A stretch of 64,000 nt of DNA, taken from assembly GCF_015706575.1 (NCBI RefSeq), contig NW_024037057.1, forward strand, positions 9,233,203 to 9,297,202, written 5' to 3'. The first letter of the stretch is position 1. Each line of letters starts with the position of its first letter. Shown piece by piece: positions 39,478-51,700 of this stretch. The translations under genes and the position numbers were made by a program. The notes under the pieces were generated by a model that was given only the letters and a program-made list of their open reading frames with translations, had not been told where the DNA came from and did not search any database. The stretch comes from Patiria miniata (taxonomy: Eukaryota; Echinodermata; Asteroidea; Valvatida; Asterinidae).

Positions 39478-40600
39478 TGTTAGTTGATATCTTTGAACTT
39501 TGTTATATCCTGTTTGATATATAATAAATATAAGGTATACCTTAGATCTGCTGCTTTATATACTCATAAATAAATATACCACATTGAGTCATCTATTAAT
39601 TGTATATACTCAGAAAAAGTGTACTGCATTTATTTTATTAATTGTAAGCGCAGTAAATGTTCTTGTCCATTGCTAATACATTTCTTAATTGTGTATTGAA
39701 CAACCATTTAGCAATAGGTGTTAGTTGATATTTCATTGGAACTTTGTTCCATGTTTGACATAAAATACACGTGACGTATATCGTAAACCTACTCCTTTAT
39801 ATACTCAGAAAAAATGATACCACATTGAATTTAGCTGCTAATTGTATATACTCTGAAAAGCGTACTGCATTTATTTTATTAATTGTAAGCGAAGTCAAAC
39901 GTTTTTCCCACTGCTCATACAATTTATAATTGTGTAGTGTATAATCATTTATCGTTTTGTGTAAGTTGATTTTTTTTATTGGAACTTTGTTTAAGATATA
40001 TATTAAATATATATGCACGTTCAGTATAGCATAGATGTACTGCTTTATATATTAAAATAGAGAATACCACATTGAATTTATAGCTACTATTTTGGAGTGC
40101 TGTGGCCCAGTGGTTAAGGGCATTGGATTCGTGGTCTGCGGGTAATTCTGCAGGTTGTGGGTTCGAGTCCAGCCTGGGGTCATGGTGCGTGTGCCCTTGG
40201 GCAAGGCACTTTGTCACTCATTGCTTCTCTCCACCCAGGAGTAAATGGGTACCTGTGAGGGCAGAGACGGTTATTGTGATTAAATTAGCTTGCGCCTAAC
40301 AGGCTGCATCGAGCTGTATACTCCCCAGGGAGCTGAGATGGTATTTGGAATGTTTCATGGGCCTAATGAGCAGGGGTAATAATAATGGTGAAGCTCCTTG
40401 AGTGCCAGTCCTGATAGATACGTGCGCTTTATAAATACCCCCTATTATCATTACTACTAATTGTATATACTCAGAAAATGTGTACTGCGTTAATTTTGCT
40501 AATTGTAATCGAAGTAAAACCCTTTTCCCATTGTTATTACCATATAAGTAATTTTGTATTATATATGTGCATTTTTTATAATTGAGCAGTAGTTAAAAGT
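39478..40600 (+). repeat. Three tandem ~240-bp units, third broken by a SINE
   Basis: Units start near 39478, 39718 and 39957. Each carries 'ttgatat...ggaactttgtt', 'tttatatactcagaaa', 'accacattga', 'aattgtatatactc', 'tgcatttattttattaattg' and 'gtaagcgaagta'. They are diverged, AT-rich and non-coding, and lie downstream of the phosphatase A 3' end. Confidence 0.8.
40090..40453 (+). mobile_element. Full-length tRNA-derived SINE, TSD CTACTA
   Basis: The element is 364 bp and flanked by CTACTA (40084-40089 and 40454-40459). The head has an A box (TGGCCCAGTGGTTAAGGGC) and B box (GGGTTCGAGTCC). The body has 'tgcccttgggcaaggcactt' and 'cacccaggagtaaatgggta', a conserved SINE body resembling widely shared metazoan SINE domains. 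The tail is 'acgtgcgctttataaat' and then ATTATCATTA. It interrupts the third 240-bp unit, so it is younger than that array. Confidence 0.92.
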
Positions 40601-41860
40601 GCAGATTTTTTTCAGTGCGTCAGGACATCGTAAAATAATGTTAATGTACGCTTAATTTTTTTTTTGAATTTTCCTGTCATGTGACTTTATTAGCAAATAG
40701 TTATCTCACAAATGATCCAGGCCGGAAGTAACAGTCGAGTCAGGGTACTAGTTAGTTAAATATTTGGGTCTGCTTTATATTAATAATTATGGTGTTTATG
40801 TGAAAATGCAGTTTGTGTTCCATTTAACCCCATTTTCAAATTTCGTTTTGCCTTTTTCAAGGGTATTTTGGTCCTTTTTATGGTAATGCTACTTTCCATA
40901 ATCATGAACAAATTAATGTGTGATGTCATTTCAGGCAGAAACCTCAATGTTACAGCTGTTTCAGCACCAAAAGTTGCCAGAATTTTGGATATTTTGCTGT
41001 CGTAAATGTTCTATTCTTTGGTGACTCGTAAATGTTGTGTCAGTACACAACAGTAGGCCAGTGAGCAAACTTTTCTCACAAACGTTTTCAATGAACGATT
41101 TTTTGGGTCACAATTTGAGCAGAAAACCCTTAAACTGAAGAATGTCTTCCTGAAATGAAATCACAGCAACAGCGCCCTCGGGTGTCCGGAAAAGTGTGGA
41201 CAATTTGAAATGTTTATAATAAAGTGCACTTTTCAATCAAATTAGCCAAAAATGCTGTCAAATAGTTTTCATATACAAAATTGTGCACAAACTGTGTTCC
41301 TAAGAAGAAAAAAAATCGCCCTTTAAGGATTGAGGTTTAAAATGTGTGTATTTTATTGATTATGTTGGTACAAAATAATGGTAAATAATAATGTTATAAA
41401 ACTGTGTAGCTTATCCAGCCAAGCTTCTTGGACATTTCAAGGGTGTTTGACGAAGCCCGTATCATGTAAAGAAAGCAAGAGATGTGGAATCCTCTGACTG
41501 TGGTACAAGAGACCGTTTCACGGATCCCGCCATATTTGTGATGACGTGGAAATCCTTGGCGGCATTTCACTGGAGATACATCCCATCATGCCATTGTATC
41601 CTGAGCATGATGGGACGTATTTTCAATGGAATCCCCCCAAAGGTTAAACCAGGGTTTGGCCTGAACGGCATGTCCGCTTCCCAACTGCGGGTAAAAATAG
41701 TGGCGGACTAGTAAATACCGTTCCAAAAGTAGTCCACCTGGCGAGTCAAAATTATTGTAAATATAATAACAGGAATACAACTTTTCCGTGTATCCGCGGA
41801 TTTCTGCGTTTAAAAAAAAAAGCCGATCCGGTACTGACGTGCATTTGGCTTGTTTCATGG
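40600..41860. other. Intergenic between phosphatases A and B, no gene seen
   Basis: AT-rich DNA. Possible short repeats ('agcaccaaaagttgcc', 'ggaatccccccaaagg') but no exon with a recognisable domain. Confidence 0.4.
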
Positions 41861-43310
41861 CGTTGCGCCGTAGAATCTTGCGCAGATATCGTTAGCGTAT
41901 AAATTAAAGGAAGAACAAATTTTACAAAAACCAAGTGATCGGTTGACGTTACAACGATAAAAGAAATACAAAAGTGAACGGTTGGTCTACCATTTACAAG
42001 AGAATGTCTAGACAAAATTCTGTTTTTCAAAAGCTATACGAATCAATGTTGGCCACAGTTGCATCGTGCATGGAAAGGGAATTACTGAAATGTACCCAAA
42101 ACACAAAGTCTATTATAAAGTAGGGCCTGCATTGTAGGTCTATTTATATATTGGTATTACGTAGGCCTATGGCTTCTCACAATCACTATTTATATAAGAC
42201 AAAATAAAATTAAAATAAACGTGTAGGCCTATCGACTTTGTGATGGCAATAAGCAACGATTGAGGAAGTTGAACGTTGAAAAAATATGACTTTCCTGGTA
42301 AGCGTGGCTGCTGTTGTTATTATTCCACTGGAATTGATGCATGGATAGGACATTCAGCACTAGAACTTGGCCGATGAGTGTTGTGTTAATGCCAGGCAGA
42401 GTACATTTGGGGCAATATCGAACGTATGACAGCGAAGAACTGCGTCGCTCTATCCATTTTGATAGGAATTATCTTCATCTTTCACTGGGAGATGTAACCA
42501 TGATGTTCAGGGATCATCTTGTCACATTCCTGGTCGTCTTCGTTGCCTTCAACCTCAAGGAAGGTGGGGTAAATTCTTCAATTTTAGTTCAGACAAGTAG
42601 GCACAGGGCCTACCAGGAAGTTGGCGGTTTCGTGCTCAATCCATGTACATGTAAACCTATGTGCATGTTGGCCTACATGAATTATGTGCACTGTAAAAAT
42701 TAAACATTAAAGCTCCATTGTTATATGCATGTTGTTATAGGCATAATTATGTTACTGGGATTACTATGCCCTCGTAAAGGCCTTAGGTTTGCTTAAGAAT
42801 TTGGCCGTAGGGAACCGAGACGATAGTGAAGACCTCGTACAGCTAATACATAAGACTCATAGTAAAAGAAACCATCATAATGTCCTTACTTTTCCTCGGA
42901 AAGTGAGGTATAAAGTTCACCGTATACAGGAATGCAACTTTTGCGTCTATCCGCGAATTTCCGCGTTTTTAAAATGCCCGTCTTAAAAAAATAATCTGAT
43001 ACTGACGCGCATTTGGCTAGTTTCATGCCGTTGCGCCGTAGAATCTTGCGCCGATATCGTTAGCGTATACATTAAAGGAAGAACATCGCCTGGCCCTGCT
43101 TGAGCTTGTTGTATAGGTAAATAAAAGCATAACAAAGTACAGGGCACAACCTCTGTACCATACGCATTCTCCAGCATACAGTCTGGCCTTTTTAATGAAT
43201 GTGCTTTTCGTTATAGCGCCCTTTACTTACGCTGGGTTAGTAGTTTGGTTCCGTATTTTTTTTTTATTACATTTTTATTTACTGGTATTAATCAATAATT
43301 TATTTAATTT
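41860..43310 (+). repeat. First-exon unit b1 upstream of phosphatase B
   Basis: The unit starts with 'gttgcgccgtagaatcttgc' and contains the first-exon copy at 42500-42563, then 'ggcataattatgttactggg', and ends with a segment (43000-43310) repeated at 44750-45065. It is the most diverged of the four copies in its 5' part. Confidence 0.8.
42500..42563 (+). CDS. Alternative first exon b1 (signal peptide)
   Basis: MMFRDHLVTFLVVFVAFN with the same phase-1 donor (GAA G|GTGGGG) as gene A exon 1. It could splice to exon 2 at 47061. An ATG-TAA (42492-42497) lies 2 nt upstream of the start. An in-frame ATG far upstream (42341) extends the frame by 53 codons but would bury the signal peptide, so I do not use it. 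Confidence 0.5.
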
Positions 43311-43312
43311 AC

Positions 43313-43500
43313 AGGGGCGTAGCCAGGTAATTTTGATTGGGGGTAAACCTTTCTTGAAAAGGGCACTCTGTACATCCGTGCTGAAACGTAGACACTTTTT
43401 CTTCGGGCAATATGCCTCCGTAAAATCGGATGGGGGGGAGGCGCTGGTTAAAATTGACGATTATGCACACTAACGGACAATACATGTAGGCCTATATGGT
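43313..43500 (+). repeat. hAT-like repeat end within the array
   Basis: It starts CAGGGGCGTAGCCAGG, the family end seen at 12236, followed by a G-rich stretch. Only one end is recognised. It separates unit b1 from b2. Confidence 0.5.
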
Positions 43501-43509
43501 GCAGGATAG

Positions 43510-45060
43510 GTGCGGCGGAAATTATACAGACGAACGGACATTTAACGAAAGGAGGCACACTTGAAATAAATAATACAACTTTTATTTTTCCAACATTTAC
43601 AAAGTGATAGTTTGAAGTTTTAACGATAACAGGAATACAAAGGTAGCCTAGGGTCTACCATTTACAAGTCAAGTCAAGTACAACAGAATGTCTGGACATA
43701 ATTCTGTTTCGAGGGACCGCTGTGTGTGTTTTTCCAAAGCTCCGAATCAATGTTGGCCTATCACAGTTGCTTCGTTTGTATGCATTGAAAAGGGAATTAC
43801 TGAAATGTACCCAAAATACAAAGTAGGGCCTACATTGCAGTTCTATTTGTACTTTCTGCATCTGGAAGGTTTCTTATGTCTTGTGTGTTATATTGTTGTA
43901 GGCTATGGGTTCCCCCCAACACTATTTATATGACAAAACAAAACAAATTAACGTGTAGGCTAACCGATTTTGTGATGGCAATAAGCAACGATTGAGGAAG
44001 TTGAACGTTAAAAAAATATGACTTCCTGGTAAGCGTGGCTGTTGTTCCACCTGTACTATTTTGATTTGGAAACTCTCAGAGTCGGTCTTTTTTGTTTGTT
44101 CATTGTTTGTTCATTGATGCATGCATATGACATTCAGCACTAGAACTTGGTCGATGAGTGTTGTGTTAATGCCAGGCAGAGTACATTTCGGGGCAATATC
44201 GAACGTATGACAGCGAAGAACTGCGTCGCTCTATCAATTTTGATAGGAATTATCTTCATCTGTCACTGGGAGATGTAACCATGATGTTCAGGGATCATCT
44301 TGTCACATTCCTGGTCGTCTTCGTTGCCTTCAACCTCAAGGAAGGTGGGGTAAATTTTTCAGTTTGAGTTCAGACAAAATAGGCGTATAAGGCCTACCAG
44401 GAAGTTGGCGGTTTCGTGCTCAATCCATGTACATGTAAACCTATGTACATGTTGGCCTACATGAATTATGTGCACTGTAAAAATAGCTCCATTGTTATAT
44501 GCATTTTGTTATAGGCATAATTATGTTACTGGGATTACTATGCCCTCGTAAAGGCCTAAGGCTTGCTTAAGAATTTGGCCGCAGGGGACGGAGACTAGTG
44601 AAACCACGTACAGCTGGTACATAAGAATCATAGTAAAAGAAACCATAATTTCCTTACTTTTCCTCGGAAAGTGAGGTATAAAGTTCACCGTAATTCAGGA
44701 ATGCAACTTTTCCGTGTATCCGCGATTTTAAAATGCCCGTCTTAAATAATCTGATACTGACGCGGATTTTGGCTTGTTTTATGCCGTTGCGCCGTAGAAT
44801 CTTGCACCGATATCGTTAGCGTATAAATTAAAGGAAGAACATCGCCTGGCCCTGCTTGAGCTTGTTGTATAGGTAAATAAAAGCATAACAAAGTACAGGG
44901 CACAACCTCTGTACCATACGCATTCTCCAGCATACAGTCTGGCCTTTTTAATGAATATGCTTTTCGTTATAGCGCCCTGTACTTACGCTGGGTTAGTAGT
45001 TTGGTTCCGTATTTTTTTTTTTTTATTAAATTTTGGTTTACTTGTATTAATCAGTAATAT
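43510..45060 (+). repeat. First-exon unit b2
   Basis: The first part (43525-44640) is nearly identical to the unit upstream of phosphatase A (21040-22140), including 'caggaatacaaaggtagcct'. It contains the first-exon copy at 44281-44344 and ends with the same spacer as unit b1. Confidence 0.82.
44281..44344 (+). CDS. Alternative first exon b2 (signal peptide)
   Basis: It encodes the same residues as b1 (MMFRDHLVTFLVVFVAFN). The same phase-1 donor follows. ATG-TAA at 44273-44278 again lies 2 nt before the start codon. Confidence 0.5.
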
Positions 45061-45064
45061 ATTT

Positions 45065-45700
45065 AATTATCAGAGTCGGTCGTTTTAGTTTGTTTTAGTT
45101 TGTTCATTGATACATTAATGGGATATTCAGCACTAGTACTTTGCCGCCGAGTGTTGTGTTAATGCAAGGCAGATTACATTTGGAGCAATATCGAACGTAT
45201 GACTGCGAAACACAGAGTGGTTCTTTCCATTTTGATTGGGATTATCTTCATCTGTCACTTCAGACGTTACCATGATGACCAGGGATCATCTTGTCACATT
45301 CCTGGTCGTCTTTGTTGCCTTCAACCTCAAGGAAGGTGGGGTAAATTCTTCAGTTTGAGTTCAGACCAGTAGGCATAGGGCCTACCAGGAAGTTGGCGGT
45401 TTCGTGCTCAATCCATGTACATGTAAACCTATGTGCATGTTGGCCTACATGAATTATGTGCACTGTAAAAATTAAACATTAAAGCTCCATTGTTATATGC
45501 ATTTTGTTATAGGCATAATTATGTTACTGGGATTACTATGCCCTCGTAAAGGCCTTAGGCTTGCTTAAGAATTTGGCCGTAGGGAACTGAGACTAGTGAT
45601 GACCACGTACGGCTAGTACATAAGACTCATAGTAAAATGTCCTTACTTTTCCTCGGAAAGTGAGGTATAAAATTTACCGCCGGGTTTGGTTATATATTTA
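45065..45700 (+). repeat. First-exon unit b3 (closest to exon 2)
   Basis: A shorter copy of the unit, starting near 'cagagtcggtcgttttag'. Around its exon it is closest to unit a (shared 'gaaacacag', 'tctgtcacttcaga'), so it is likely the ancestral position, with b1 and b2 added later. Confidence 0.75.
45272..45335 (+). CDS. First exon b3 of phosphatase B (signal peptide)
   Basis: MMTRDHLVTFLVVFVAFN, phase-1 donor. The third residue is Thr instead of Phe. There is no upstream ATG (ACG instead), unlike the other three copies. Being next to exon 2 and most like the gene A exon, it is my preferred first exon. Confidence 0.65.
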
Positions 45701-48700
45701 TTTTGGCCTACTTTTTGGCTGTTTCGGCACTTTTGCCGAAACAGCTTTTGTTTTCGTTAAGATTTTTGTTTTTTTCTTTTATTTTTTTTTCTTCTTTTTC
45801 AGCCATTCCCCATAGCATTTGTACACGTTTTTACGGGAAGGCACTTTGGGCAATAAAATAAATCCGCTTGACTTTATACTCGGCACACACTTAGACCAGC
45901 ATCTGAAGATGTGCCCCGAAGATTAACGTCATGTTGACGTGATCGACTAATTTATTATAGAATTTTGAATATTTAATTTTTCCCATAGACTTTGTACACA
46001 GACATCACAAAAAATTGTCGATTTTCAAAGGGCATTTTTTACTCTTTGCCAGTAATTCATTTGCACCAATCTTTGTCCAAGCAAAGACCTTAATTCAAAC
46101 AACATTGTGTAATGATGACGTCATCATGACGTCATCCGGTGTGTATTTATAGGCAATTAAATTGTGACACTTTTAATATTTAAAAATGCATAAGAAATCA
46201 ACCGTACGCGTCCGCAGCATTCTGTTACTGTCAAGTGGTAGAGTAGGTTGAGGTTTTTATTTCATTCAGTGTGCGTGAAATCACGTGACCCTTGCTTCCG
46301 GTCGTAAAAGGCCAAAACCGGAAGTGGCTTATTATTTGAAAATGGTAATAGATATAAACTTGCTTTTAACGGTGTTATTGGCTAAAAGTATTCTTCAAAT
46401 CATCTACCAATGACGTCATGCAATCTTCGAGCGCCTTCTAGCGACAGGTAAAAAATTTGCAAAAATGTATTTTGAATAGATGTCTGTGGCGAAGTTTGTC
46501 GGAATCGCCTAAATATTGGTGTATATGATGACCTTGACCCACTTAAGACGTGTGCGAAGTTTTAGGCGAATGACGTCATCAGACCGGAAGTTATAATAAA
46601 AAGACCCTTTTTCATTTGAAAATTCCTGAAAAATCAACCATGGCAGTTTTTATGTTAGTTTTTACTTTAATTGTCGATTTAAGGGTAGGTCTAAAACATT
46701 TCAAAGCTTCAAGGCAATAAGCAAACTCGGACATGCCCTGCGCACGCTTAAAACTTCAGGTTGACAATACCTCTGCTCTAAAACATGCACAGAACGTCTA
46801 TATGTACATACACGTACGTTACGCACATACTGTACATCGTATGTCAGTCAGCCTGCAGAGCACGTGTTGCCGAGGTCAAATCCTGTCCACATCACAGTGA
46901 CCGTTTTAGCCGACTTTCGGCTAACTTTGACAGATTTTATGTTCATGCATGCGCATAGTCCGGGACGTATAATAAAAAATTATAATGCCGAAACAGCCCT
47001 ATGTTTGTCCACAAACATATGTCTAGTTAAATGTTGTGATTATTAATTTCCACACTGCAGGGCTTTCTCTTGATCTGCGTGGCCCCGGAATTACAACGTA
47101 TCAGAGTTCTGACTCAGAACCAGGTTTTGAAGCCTCAAAGGCTGTGGATCGAGATATTGGTACCGCATCACACACAGGTTAGTGTTATTTAACATCTCCT
47201 GAAAAGAACCGTTCTGTCAACAGGTTAATAGCGGTCCTGGATTGGACATTTCGGAGACATCCCCATAGACTTGTGCACAATATTTTCAAACTTAAATGTG
47301 CCCTAACCCAATATTCCCTTATTCTTTTTCCACGAATTTCGGTATGTTTACTAATTAGACCACGAGCAACAAAAATAACCTAATTGCGACACCAAATGTT
47401 GCCTGTAAAGGGGGGCTGTGACATTAGGGAGACATGAAAATGTCTCCCTAATGACCGGTGTCTCCCACCGTTCGAAGAAATTACGAATACTGAATTAATA
47501 ATGCTATAATAGGGCGACTTTCCCATAGACTTGTGCAAAAACCTAAACTGTCGCCTAACCCAAGTTTGCCTGATACTTTTTTCCACAAAAGTTGGTATTT
47601 AGGTTAATTGGACGACAAAGAATCGATCTGGATGGGTTGCGACATTACATTTCCTTGTCCTAAGGGTCGTTTTAACAATAGGGCGACACCAAATTGTCAC
47701 CCCAATAGGGTGTGTCGCCCTAATCGAGACGACACTTGAGAAATCTGTCGCCCTATTGCAGCAGTGGTAAATTTAACCTATTAAAAGTATAATGGTGTAG
47801 TTGACAAATTCCAGCGTCAAGTTGAATTAAGTTTAAATTGTTTATTCCATGCTGAAACGTGGGATTACTTTCAAACTTACGAGTGCCCTTTTTTTCACAA
47901 ATGCCCTTTTTTCAAGAGCGAGCTTTTTCGATTTTTCTTTTTTGGAACGTCGTACGAAAGTCCTCAATAGAGTCTAAAAGTGCGCCATTTTGTCTTTGAG
48001 CTTCTGGACCTGGCCTTCCGCGACCCTTACTATGACCCTTTCTCATGCTATATTTTTGATAGAAACATTTCTAACCGAAATAACCCCAAGAAACATTCAT
48101 GTTGGAATTTTATCTCGGCATTCCACAAGAAAATATGTAGAAAAATTTGTTGGAGATGGGAACAAACGAATTTTACTTACGACTTTCACGACATTGTTCG
48201 GGCTTGCTTGAATTGAGTATTTAACGAACTATAGGTTTTCTTGGCCAATTTCACCAAATTTCATTCAAATTCACGCCTGGCTCATTCAGTTTTGATCGAA
48301 ATTTCACCCTAAAAGGGCAGGGTTGTTTTGACCATCTCTCAGCCGGGGGTCTTGGCTATCGAGTGTCAAAACATTTTGAAACTCGGTACATGCATGGAGC
48401 AACTCATCATAAACGTACCCAACGAAAATTATGACTATAGGTCAAAGGGTTTTGGAATTATGGCTAATTAATTATTCACATGTAGAATGGTAATACCGCT
48501 CTGGTATCAAAATATGTGAAAGGCTCGAGGCTAGAAAGTCATTACAGCTCGGGTTGCGAAAAAAAAAATCCCAAGGCTATCGCGGAAAAAGTCGAGGGGG
48601 CGGATTCCGCCCCGGCCCTTTTAGGGTTAAAGAGCACGCAGATCGTCATTCGACAATTAAAAAGAATCATTCAATTTCAGTTACTTTGTTACATTATACA

Positions 48701-51700
48701 TTTTACAGACATAAAGAGTTTGAGAAAAAAAATGGACCTCAGAAAAAAATAGAAAATAAAACAATTAAAAGCATCTTATTAATTTGAATGACCAAATAAA
48801 ACGATGAAAATTACTGCCCATAAACGAATAAGAAAAGAAAAACGTCATACGTCGTATGCCCAGCGACGTTCGCTAATTTGAAGGCGTCAACTGTCAAAGG
48901 ATGTCAAACACTTAATGTAAGAATGCTGAAAGTTTAAGTCTTGAATGCACCGAAACGAAATAAAATAAAAACGGAAACAAACATTAGGAACAAAATATTG
49001 AGAACCAACAAAATTGAAATTGAATGCCCCAACAATGAAATAAAACCCCAGTTTGATGCGATGTGTCAAAATCATGCGAAATTGAATAGCCAATAATGCA
49101 AATGATCACAATAATTATGAAATTGGCCGGGAAAACCTACACGTATTTGTTTTACATTCACGTAGGGTATTTCACTATAGAGCAACGTACGATCCCATGG
49201 TGGAAAGTGGATCTGGGAGCTGTCTACTGCTTGAGGAAAATCACTCTGGTCAACCGAATAGGCACTAGTATCAACAATGGCAAGTGCTTGATGTTTTTCA
49301 AAGGACTTGGTCTCGAATTGCCTGATAGCCAATGATGTGACTTATTATCGCCGGGGCTTGCTATTTCTTAGCCATTTAAGGTAGAGTAGATCATTTGCAG
49401 CTATCCAAAAAGTAACTGACGAAATTATTGTTGGAAAGCTTACTTGGTTTAAAGATAGTAATGGCACTACACTCCCTGTGAAATTGTTCTTTCGGGCATG
49501 CTGTCATTTTGAAGAAAACAGTAATAATAATAATTAAAAAAATTGCATTCACTATGCGCATATACCAAAAAATGTTCAAATGCGCATTACAAAACCTGAA
49601 CAATAGCAAAAATATGAAATTAACGTACAAGTTCGAATTAATATCTTAGAAAACACTGTAAAAACAATGAAACTTAAAATTACAAAAACAAGACCTACAT
49701 TTAAAATAGATTATAGTAAAACCTTATACCAATGCCTTTGTAAAAAGAAAAGAGACTGAACAGACTGAATCTCAGGCGGTAGCTGGTTCCATAAGCTGGG
49801 AGCGGCTTGTGCAAATGCACGATCCCCCATAGTCTTTTGCATTCTCCCAGATGGATAATCTAAAAGCAAGCGCCCATTGGATCGCAGGGAATACTTGGAA
49901 TGGACCTCAACTTTCAACATATCTATAATGTATCTGGGAGCAAGACCATGAAGAGCCTTGAAGAATTTTAAAGTGAATACGAGATTGTATAGGCAACCAA
50001 TGTAACTGATAAAGTAGAGGAGTAACATGGTTCCACGATGGTTTGCCACAAACAAGCCTTGCTGCAGCATTCTGAACTCGTTGAAGCTTAACTAATTGTG
50101 AATTTGGTAAGTCATAATGTAGGCCGTTGCAATAATCAAGGCGACTGGTTATGAAAGCATGCACTAAAGTAATCAATGCATCTCTTGACAAGTATTTCCT
50201 AATTCTTCTGATATTGTGAATGTGATAAAAAGTAGTGGAGCATGTGGTAGTAATCTGCTTATGCATACTCAATTTTGAGTCGAACCAGCAACCTAAGTTA
50301 CGAACTTGTAATGAAGGTGATATAGTACAGTCTCCCACATTGATACCAGATATAGTCAGTTTAGATAATTGTTGTTGACTACCAATAATGATAAATTCAG
50401 TTTTGGCATCGTTTATCATAAGTTTATCTTGTAGCATCCATAGTCGTATATCCCTTACACAGTTTTCCATGGCAGTCACCACTTGCTCTTGGTTATCTGA
50501 ACTACAAAGTTTAAATGACAAGTGTAATTGGGTGTCGTCGGCATAGCAGTGAGTGTTAGGAAGATGTTGTACTACTATGTCGAATAGTTTAGATGAATAA
50601 ATACTAAAAAGGAGTGGTCCCAAACATGATCCCTGTGGGACTCCACAATTCAATTTGAACTCATCAGAAAATTCTCCATTAAATAAAACACGTTGACTCC
50701 TACCGGTTAGATAAGACTTAAACAGTTTAAAGCTGCACCAGATATCCCAATTTTAGACTTAACCGGCGGTTGAGTAAAATGATCAACGGTATCAAAAGCA
50801 GCACTAAGATCAAAGAGTACAAGTTAAGTAACATGTTGATTATTCATCTTCATAAACATATCATTCTTCACTTTCAGAAAGGCAGATTCTTTACTATGAT
50901 TTTTTTCTGTAGGCTGACTGAAGTAGTAGATACAATGAGTTAACAGTCATATGGTCATGGATTTGTTCAAACACAGCTGTTTCAGTTAACTTTGATATGT
51001 ATTGGAGATTACTAATAGGCCGAGAATTCTGTAAAGTTGTGGAATCTAAATTGTTTCTTTTCAATATAGGAAGAACAAGGGCTTCCTTCCAATCAGTTGC
51101 GAATATGCCTGTTTCTAAAGACAGATTGATGATCCTAGTAATAACAGGCACAAGAACATCCAAACAATCGACAACCAACTGAGTAGGCATAGGGTCCAAA
51201 GAACAAGACTTTTTTAGCCTTTATCAATGAGAGCTCGCACATTATGCTCAGTAAGTGGTGAGAATTGGTCAAGTGTTACAAGTGTCTGCCCAGGTGTGTA
51301 AATATCATTGTTATCCGGCGCCTTTGAATGACTATTTTTGTCAGATACTGTGCGCCTTACAAATGCTTTGTTATTATTATTATTATCAGGCACAGATTGT
51401 AAGTTACAAGAATCAAGCCTTGCATGAATGTCAGTTATCTTTTGCATGAAGAACCGGCCCATGGCATTAGCCAAATAACGGGCATTGTTAGAGTTAGATG
51501 TAACAATATTAGCTTGCGGTCTCACCAGCTTATTTACAGCGTTGAAAAGATGTTTAGAATTACAACTGTTCTCCTCAATAAAATTAGTATTAAATTCTTG
51601 AGGAGCTTTGTTCATTAGGTAGGTGGTATGGTTTCTGCGTGTCTTATAAGTCTCCAGATCCATAATATTACCAGTATTTAACCATTTCTTCTCTGCCTTT

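Noticed and set aside
42341-42703. 120-codon frame that would extend first exon b1 upstream
   Set aside because: The extension is absent from the other three copies of the exon and would hide the signal peptide; probably 5' UTR.
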